Shown here: positions 59,767 to 64,000 of the stretch, in pieces
Layout: every line of letters begins with the position of its first letter
Position numbering within the stretch: the stretch's first letter is position 1
From: Curtobacterium sp. MCSS17_008
GTDB taxonomy: Bacteria; Actinomycetota; Actinomycetes; Actinomycetales; Microbacteriaceae
Reading direction: 5' to 3'
DNA: 64,000 bases
NCBI RefSeq assembly: GCF_003234185.1
Contig: NZ_QKSM01000009.1
Location: 62,001 to 126,000, forward strand
Translations under genes and position numbers: made by a program
The notes under the pieces: generated by a model
Told to the model about the DNA's origin: nothing
The model's database searches: none
What the model saw: the letters and a program-made list of their open reading frames with translations, nothing else

Positions 59767-61164
59767 TTAGTTCGTGCAGCAGGAGCTGCTGGCGGGCGGA
59801 GCGGCCGGGGCGGGTGCGGCGCAGCAGGACGAGCCTTCGGCCGCTTCGTTCGTGGCGGGAACGCCGCAGGAGGATGAGCCGCCAACATCGGTGGTGCAGA
59901 CGCCGGTTTCGGGGAGCACGAGCTGCACGTCGCGGGCGGCCTGGTGGTCGCCGGCGAGTTCCGCGGCGATGGAGCGGACCTGCTCGTAGCCGGTGAGGAG
60001 CAGGAACGTGGGGGCGCGGCCGTAGGACTTCATTCCGGCGATAAAGAAGTTCGGTTCCGGGTGCGCCAGTTCCGCGACGCCGTGCGGCGGAACGGAGCCG
60101 CAGGAGTGCAGGTTCGGGTCGATCAGCGGTGCGAGCGCCCGCGGTGCTTCGACAATGTCGTCGAGGCCGAGGCGGATCTCGCGGAGCATGTCGAGGTCGG
60201 GCCGGAACCCCGTCGCGTTCACGATCACGTCTACCGTCACCGCGAACGCCTCACCGGCACGGCGGCCGGTGACGGTGACCTGGTCGCCGTCCAGGCGGAC
60301 GTCGTCGATCTCGAACGAGGCAAGCTGCTCGATGTGCCCGGACTCGACGAGGCCGTGCACGTTGGAGCCGAGCTGCCCGCGGGCGGCAAGCCCATCGGCG
60401 GCGTCCGCGCCGAGGCGGGCGGTGCCCGCGTTCCGGATCGCCCACAGCAGCGTCGTATCGGGCACGTCCTTCGCGAGGGCGGCGAGCTTGATGAGCGTGT
60501 TCGCTGCCGAGTGACCGGCCCCGACAACGAGAACCCGCTTCCCGGCGAACCGTGCCCGGTCCGCGCCGAGCACATCGGGGAGGGCGTGCACGATGCGGTC
60601 GCCAAGGTCGGCGGCGGGGGCGAGGCCCGCGGCAGTCAGCGGGTTCGGGGACGTGTACGTGCCGGACGTGTCGACGACGGCGCGGGCGGTGACGTCCTCG
60701 ACGCCGTCCGCGGTGTGGAGGCGGAGGAGGAACGGGGTGTCGGCGCGGCCGGCGGAACGGGTGCGGTCCATGCCCTGCCGGGACACCGCCTCGACGCGGA
60801 CCCCGTACCGGATCACCGATGCCAGCTCCGGCGTCTGAGCGAGAGGTTCGAGGTACTGGGCGACGAGGTCGTTGCCGGTCGGCAGCGACGACCGGCGCGG
60901 CTCAGTCCAACCGGTGGGTTCGAGAAGCCGGCGGGCGGCGTCATCGATGACGTACCGCCACGGGGAGAACAGCCTGGTGTGCCCCCACGCCCGGACGGAC
61001 GTGCCGACCTGGTCGCCTGCTTCGTAGACGACGACGGGCAGACCCTGCTCGAGCAGGTGCGCGGCCGCGGCGAGCCCGACGGGGCCGGCGCCGATGACGG
61101 CGACGGGCAGCCCGGTCAAGCGGTCCGCGTCGGCTCGGGGTGGGACGGTGAGGGTGAGCGTCAT
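59767..61164 (-). CDS. ars-operon flavoprotein with Cys-rich tail (ArsO-like)
   Basis: 465 residues. FAD motif VAVIGAGPVGLAAAAHLLEQ, NADP motif VLVVGAGHSAANTLIKLAAL and VNATGFRPDLD are typical of flavin monooxygenase-like oxidoreductases found in ars operons. The last ~60 residues are unlike the rest: VCTTDVGGSSSCG, GSSCCAAP and SSSCCTN, with paired Cys separated by Ser/Pro/Ala linkers. Such a tail could bind arsenite and pass it to ArsB or hold it for oxidation; that is inference. Substrate unproven. Confidence 0.75.
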   Translation of the reverse strand: MTLTLTVPPRADADRLTGLPVAVIGAGPVGLAAAAHLLEQGLPVVVYEAGDQVGTSVRAWGHTRLFSPWRYVIDDAARRLLEPTGWTEPRRSSLPTGNDLVAQYLEPLAQTPELASVIRYGVRVEAVSRQGMDRTRSAGRADTPFLLRLHTADGVEDVTARAVVDTSGTYTSPNPLTAAGLAPAADLGDRIVHALPDVLGADRARFAGKRVLVVGAGHSAANTLIKLAALAKDVPDTTLLWAIRNAGTARLGADAADGLAARGQLGSNVHGLVESGHIEQLASFEIDDVRLDGDQVTVTGRRAGEAFAVTVDVIVNATGFRPDLDMLREIRLGLDDIVEAPRALAPLIDPNLHSCGSVPPHGVAELAHPEPNFFIAGMKSYGRAPTFLLLTGYEQVRSIAAELAGDHQAARDVQLVLPETGVCTTDVGGSSSCGVPATNEAAEGSSCCAAPAPAAPPASSSCCTN

Positions 61165-61185
61165 GGGGGGTGGTCCTTCCGGTGG

Positions 61186-61635
61186 TTAGGCGGATGCTTC
61201 GGTGGGCAGCAGCTCGGCCAGGAGCGCTTGCGCTCGGGTCTTGATCTCGTCGCGGATCGCGCGGACGTCGTCGATGCCCTTCCCGGCGGGGTCGGTGAGG
61301 TCCCAGTCCTCGTACCGCTTGCCGGGGAAGATCGGGCACGCGTCGCCGCAGCCCATCGTGATGACCGCGTCGGACTCACGGACGGCGTCGGTGGTGAGGA
61401 CCTTCGGCTGGTTCCCGGCGATGTCGATGCCGTCCTCCGCCATCGCCTCGATCGCGACAGGGTTGATCTGGTCCTTCGGCGCACTGCCTGCGGAGAGGAC
61501 CTGCACGCGGTCGCCGCCGAGGGCCTGGGCGTAGCCGGCGGCCATCTGGGAGCGGCCGGCGTTGTGGACGCAGACGAACAGGATCGTGGGGGTCGCGGTC
61601 ATGGCGGTGCTTTCGGTAGGGGTGGGCGTGGTCAT
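61186..61635 (-). CDS. arsC: Arsenate reductase, low-molecular-weight phosphatase fold (2)
   Basis: 149 residues. P-loop CVHNAGRS, then [40 protein letters not shown], the thioredoxin-linked ArsC signature with a second Cys pair (CGDAC). ATG 61635 overlaps the arsB stop (ATGA); ATG 61602 would remove 11 residues. Different from the other arsC in length and Cys pattern, so the pair may use different thiol donors. Confidence 0.88.
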   Translation of the reverse strand: MTTPTPTESTAMTATPTILFVCVHNAGRSQMAAGYAQALGGDRVQVLSAGSAPKDQINPVAIEAMAEDGIDIAGNQPKVLTTDAVRESDAVITMGCGDACPIFPGKRYEDWDLTDPAGKGIDDVRAIRDEIKTRAQALLAELLPTEASA

Positions 61636-63035
61636 CGGATGAGGGTGAGCCAGCCGGCGAGGGCTGTCAGGGTGACGGCGAGGACGGGGACGGTCAGCAC
61701 GATGCCGGTGCGGAAGTACTGCCCCCAGCTGATGTGGATGCCCTTCCGGTCGAGCACGTGCAACCACAGCAGGGTCGCCAGCGACCCGATCGGGGTGATC
61801 TTCGGCCCGAGGTCGGAGCCGATGACGTTGGCGTAGATCATCACCTCATGGGTCAGGCCGGTCGCGCCGGCTCCGCCGATCGCGAGGGCGGCGATGAGGA
61901 CAGTCGGCATGTTGTTCATCAGCGACGCGAGAATCGCGATCACGAACCCGACCCCGAGCGCGGTGACGAGGACCCCGTGGTCCCCGAACACGTCGAACAG
62001 GCGGGCGAGGTAGTCGGTGAGGCCCTGGTTCTGCAGCCCGTACACGACGAGGTACATGCCGATCGAGAACAGCACGATCTGCCACGGCGCCTCCCGGATC
62101 GTCTTCCACACCGGAATCACCCGCCCCGACGCGCCAACGGTGCCACCACTGCCGCCGGCGACGGTGGCGGTGCCGCCGGTCGTGACGAGGACCGGGGACG
62201 CAGCCTGACGGGCGAAGAGGAACGCGGGTTGGCGGGCGGCGACGAGGACGATGACGACCGCGCCGACACCAGCGACGGCGGCGAGGGGCACGCCGAGCGG
62301 GTCGGCGGCGAAGTAGCCGACCAGCAGCACGGTGAGGACCACCCATCCGGCGCGGAACGTCGCTCGGTCCTTCACCGCGGCGGCGGGCCGGGTGAGGGCG
62401 AGAACGTCGTACCGCTTCGGGATCGACCGGCCGAAGTACGCCAGCAGCATCCCGAGGGACGCCAGCACGGACACGATGCCGACGGGCACCATGACGGCGG
62501 CGTACTCGGCGAATCCGAGGCCGAAGTAGTCGGCGGAGACGATGTTGACCAGGTTCGACACCACCAGCGGCAGGCTGCCGGTGTCGGCGATGAACCCGGT
62601 GGCGAGGATGAACCCCAGCGCCGCCTTCGCCGGCATGTTCAAGGCGCGGAGCATCCCGACGACGATCGGGGTGAGAATCAGCGCGGCCCCGTCGTTGGCG
62701 AACACGGCCGCGATGACCGCGCCGAGTCCGACGATCAGCACGAACAGCAGCCGACCGTTCCCGCGACCCCACCTGGCTACGTGGAGGGCGGCCCACTCGA
62801 AGAATCCGGCCTCGTCGAGGATCAACGAGATCAGCACCACTGCGACGAACGTCAGCGTCGCGTTCCACACGATCCCGATCACCGTCGGCACATCACCGAG
62901 CCCCACCACCGTGGTCGCGAGGGCGATGACCGCGCCGATGAGCGCGGTGTAGCCGATCGGGAAGCCCTTGGGCTGCCAGATCACCACCACGAGCGTCGCG
63001 ACGAAGATCGCCGCGGCGACAACTGCCAGCACCAT
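61632..63035 (-). CDS. arsB: Arsenite efflux permease ArsB
   Basis: 467 residues with 11-12 membrane helices. Family features: [40 protein letters not shown] and [20 protein letters not shown], the paired substrate-binding hairpins of the ArsB/NhaD type. A Gly/Thr/Ala-rich cytoplasmic loop lies near the middle. Exports arsenite or antimonite using the proton gradient. Overlaps both neighbours. Confidence 0.9.
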   Translation of the reverse strand: MVLAVVAAAIFVATLVVVIWQPKGFPIGYTALIGAVIALATTVVGLGDVPTVIGIVWNATLTFVAVVLISLILDEAGFFEWAALHVARWGRGNGRLLFVLIVGLGAVIAAVFANDGAALILTPIVVGMLRALNMPAKAALGFILATGFIADTGSLPLVVSNLVNIVSADYFGLGFAEYAAVMVPVGIVSVLASLGMLLAYFGRSIPKRYDVLALTRPAAAVKDRATFRAGWVVLTVLLVGYFAADPLGVPLAAVAGVGAVVIVLVAARQPAFLFARQAASPVLVTTGGTATVAGGSGGTVGASGRVIPVWKTIREAPWQIVLFSIGMYLVVYGLQNQGLTDYLARLFDVFGDHGVLVTALGVGFVIAILASLMNNMPTVLIAALAIGGAGATGLTHEVMIYANVIGSDLGPKITPIGSLATLLWLHVLDRKGIHISWGQYFRTGIVLTVPVLAVTLTALAGWLTLIR

Positions 63036-64000
63036 CAGACGCCCACCCCGGCTCGCTTCGCTGCCGCGGAGGCGCGCTCCCAGCCCTGCGCGGCGACCTG
63101 CACGGCATCCCACGGGGACCCGAGCGGCGGCGTGTAGGAGAGGTCCAAGTCGATGACGTCGTCGACCGACAGGCCGGCGTGCAGGGCGGTGGCGAACGTG
63201 TCGATCCGCTTGCTGATCTCCGCGGTGCGTTCCCCGACGATCTGCGCCCCGAGGAGCCGTCCGGACGTGTGGTCGCCGGTGACACTGATGGTCAACGGCA
63301 CCGCACCCGGGTAGTACCGCTTGTGGTCGTCCGCGACCGTCACACGCGTCAGCGGCGACACGTCCAGCGGGGCGGTTTCGTGGTGGCGGAGGCCGGTGCG
63401 GGCGGCGACGAGGTCGAACACCTTCACCACCTGCGTCCCCACCGAGCCGGCGAAGGTCCGGGACCCGCCGAGCATGTTCTCCCCGGCGACGCGTCCCTGC
63501 TTGTGCGCCGTTGTCCCGAGCGGCAGCCAGGTCGTCTCGAGGAGCCGGTGGTGTGTCACGACGCAGTCACCCGCTGCCCACACGTGCGGCACCCCGGTAC
63601 GCATCTGCTCGTCGACGACGATCGCGCCGGCCTGGCCGAGCTGCGCACCTGCCGCGGCCGCGAGATCCGTCACCGGCCGCACCCCGACACAGACCACCAC
63701 GAGCGCGAACGTTCCCACGGCATCGCCCGACGTGGAGGTAGTCGCGACGCTCCACTGCCGGCCGCCAGCGGAGGTGATTCCGGTGACGGTCGCACCGGTC
63801 AGTACCGTCGCGCCGTGCCGACGGACCTCCGCGGTGACCAGGGACCCGAGTTCCGGGTCGAGGGTGGAGAGCACTTCCGGTCCGCGCTGAATCAGCGTCG
63901 TGTCGAACCCGCGGGCGACGAGCCCCTCGGTCATCTCGAGGCCGATGTAGCCAGCGCCGACGACCGCGACGCGGCTGCCGGCAGGCAGGAGCTCCAGGGC
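63035..64000 (-). CDS. FAD/NAD-linked disulfide oxidoreductase (5' end outside window)
   Basis: At least 320 residues visible. [18 protein letters not shown] is the NAD-binding motif, [13 protein letters not shown] the second FAD motif, and a dimerisation domain follows ([20 protein letters not shown]). Similar to CoA-disulfide reductase/NADH oxidase-like enzymes (Pyr_redox_2) that often open actinobacterial ars operons; it may supply reduced thiols to the arsenate reductases. TGATG overlap with arsB. N-terminus lies beyond the window. Confidence 0.82.
   Translation of the reverse strand, partial: ALELLPAGSRVAVVGAGYIGLEMTEGLVARGFDTTLIQRGPEVLSTLDPELGSLVTAEVRRHGATVLTGATVTGITSAGGRQWSVATTSTSGDAVGTFALVVVCVGVRPVTDLAAAAGAQLGQAGAIVVDEQMRTGVPHVWAAGDCVVTHHRLLETTWLPLGTTAHKQGRVAGENMLGGSRTFAGSVGTQVVKVFDLVAARTGLRHHETAPLDVSPLTRVTVADDHKRYYPGAVPLTISVTGDHTSGRLLGAQIVGERTAEISKRIDTFATALHAGLSVDDVIDLDLSYTPPLGSPWDAVQVAAQGWERASAAAKRAGVGV

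Overview
The window is high-GC chromosomal DNA from an actinobacterium, most likely Microbacteriaceae (Curtobacterium-like). That placement rests on the gene order trxB / DUF6049-murJ / cca / rpsF-ssb-rpsR-rplI / dnaB, the actinobacterial DnaA-box spelling TTGTCCACA, and mycobacterial-style protein families. It is an inference from recognition; no search was run.

Layout. (1) 1-10.5 kb is conserved origin-proximal backbone: thioredoxin reductase (partial), an in-frame DUF6049-MurJ fusion, the CCA-adding enzyme, a ribosomal protein/SSB operon, and dnaB preceded by a cluster of DnaA boxes. (2) 10.5-13.4 kb is a small accessory patch: transposon-end-like direct repeats, an Lsr2 remnant, a large Mrr-type nuclease and a lipoprotein. 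(3) 13.5-19.7 kb holds a MoxR/DUF58/VWA/S1C-protease operon divergent from a two-component system. (4) 19.7-40 kb is a redox and carbonyl-metabolism region. It has six SDR-type genes (one 5'-truncated), three aldo/keto reductases, two MFS exporters, two paralogous MmyB/MltR-type regulators sharing an operator-like sequence, and the parts of an extracellular flavin electron-transfer chain (ApbE, FMN-binding lipoprotein, two Tat/lipoprotein flavodoxins, ferric-reductase-like membrane flavoprotein). (5) 40.4-58 kb is a lower-GC accessory island. It contains a PIN-GNAT/ASCH pair, unknown genes, a seven-gene tightly coupled operon of unknown function built from repeated paralogous modules, XRE regulators, and a Tn7-like transposition module tnsA-tnsB-tnsC-tniQ followed by a cluster of short repeats that looks like a transposon end. 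(6) 58.2-64 kb is an arsenic-resistance operon reading leftward: FAD oxidoreductase, arsB, arsC, flavoprotein with Cys-rich tail, arsC, arsN1.

The best candidate for an undescribed system is the minus-strand operon at 44.9-49.4 kb. Four homologous small domains and two homologous AbiEi-like winged-helix proteins alternate, with an excisionase/MbcA-like helix-turn-helix protein in the middle, nearly all genes overlapping, and no recognisable toxin or enzyme. Second-tier candidates are the PIN-GNAT-PUA/ASCH pair, the solo Mrr-type nuclease and the Tn7-like element itself.

No rRNA, tRNA, CRISPR array or cas gene was seen in the window.
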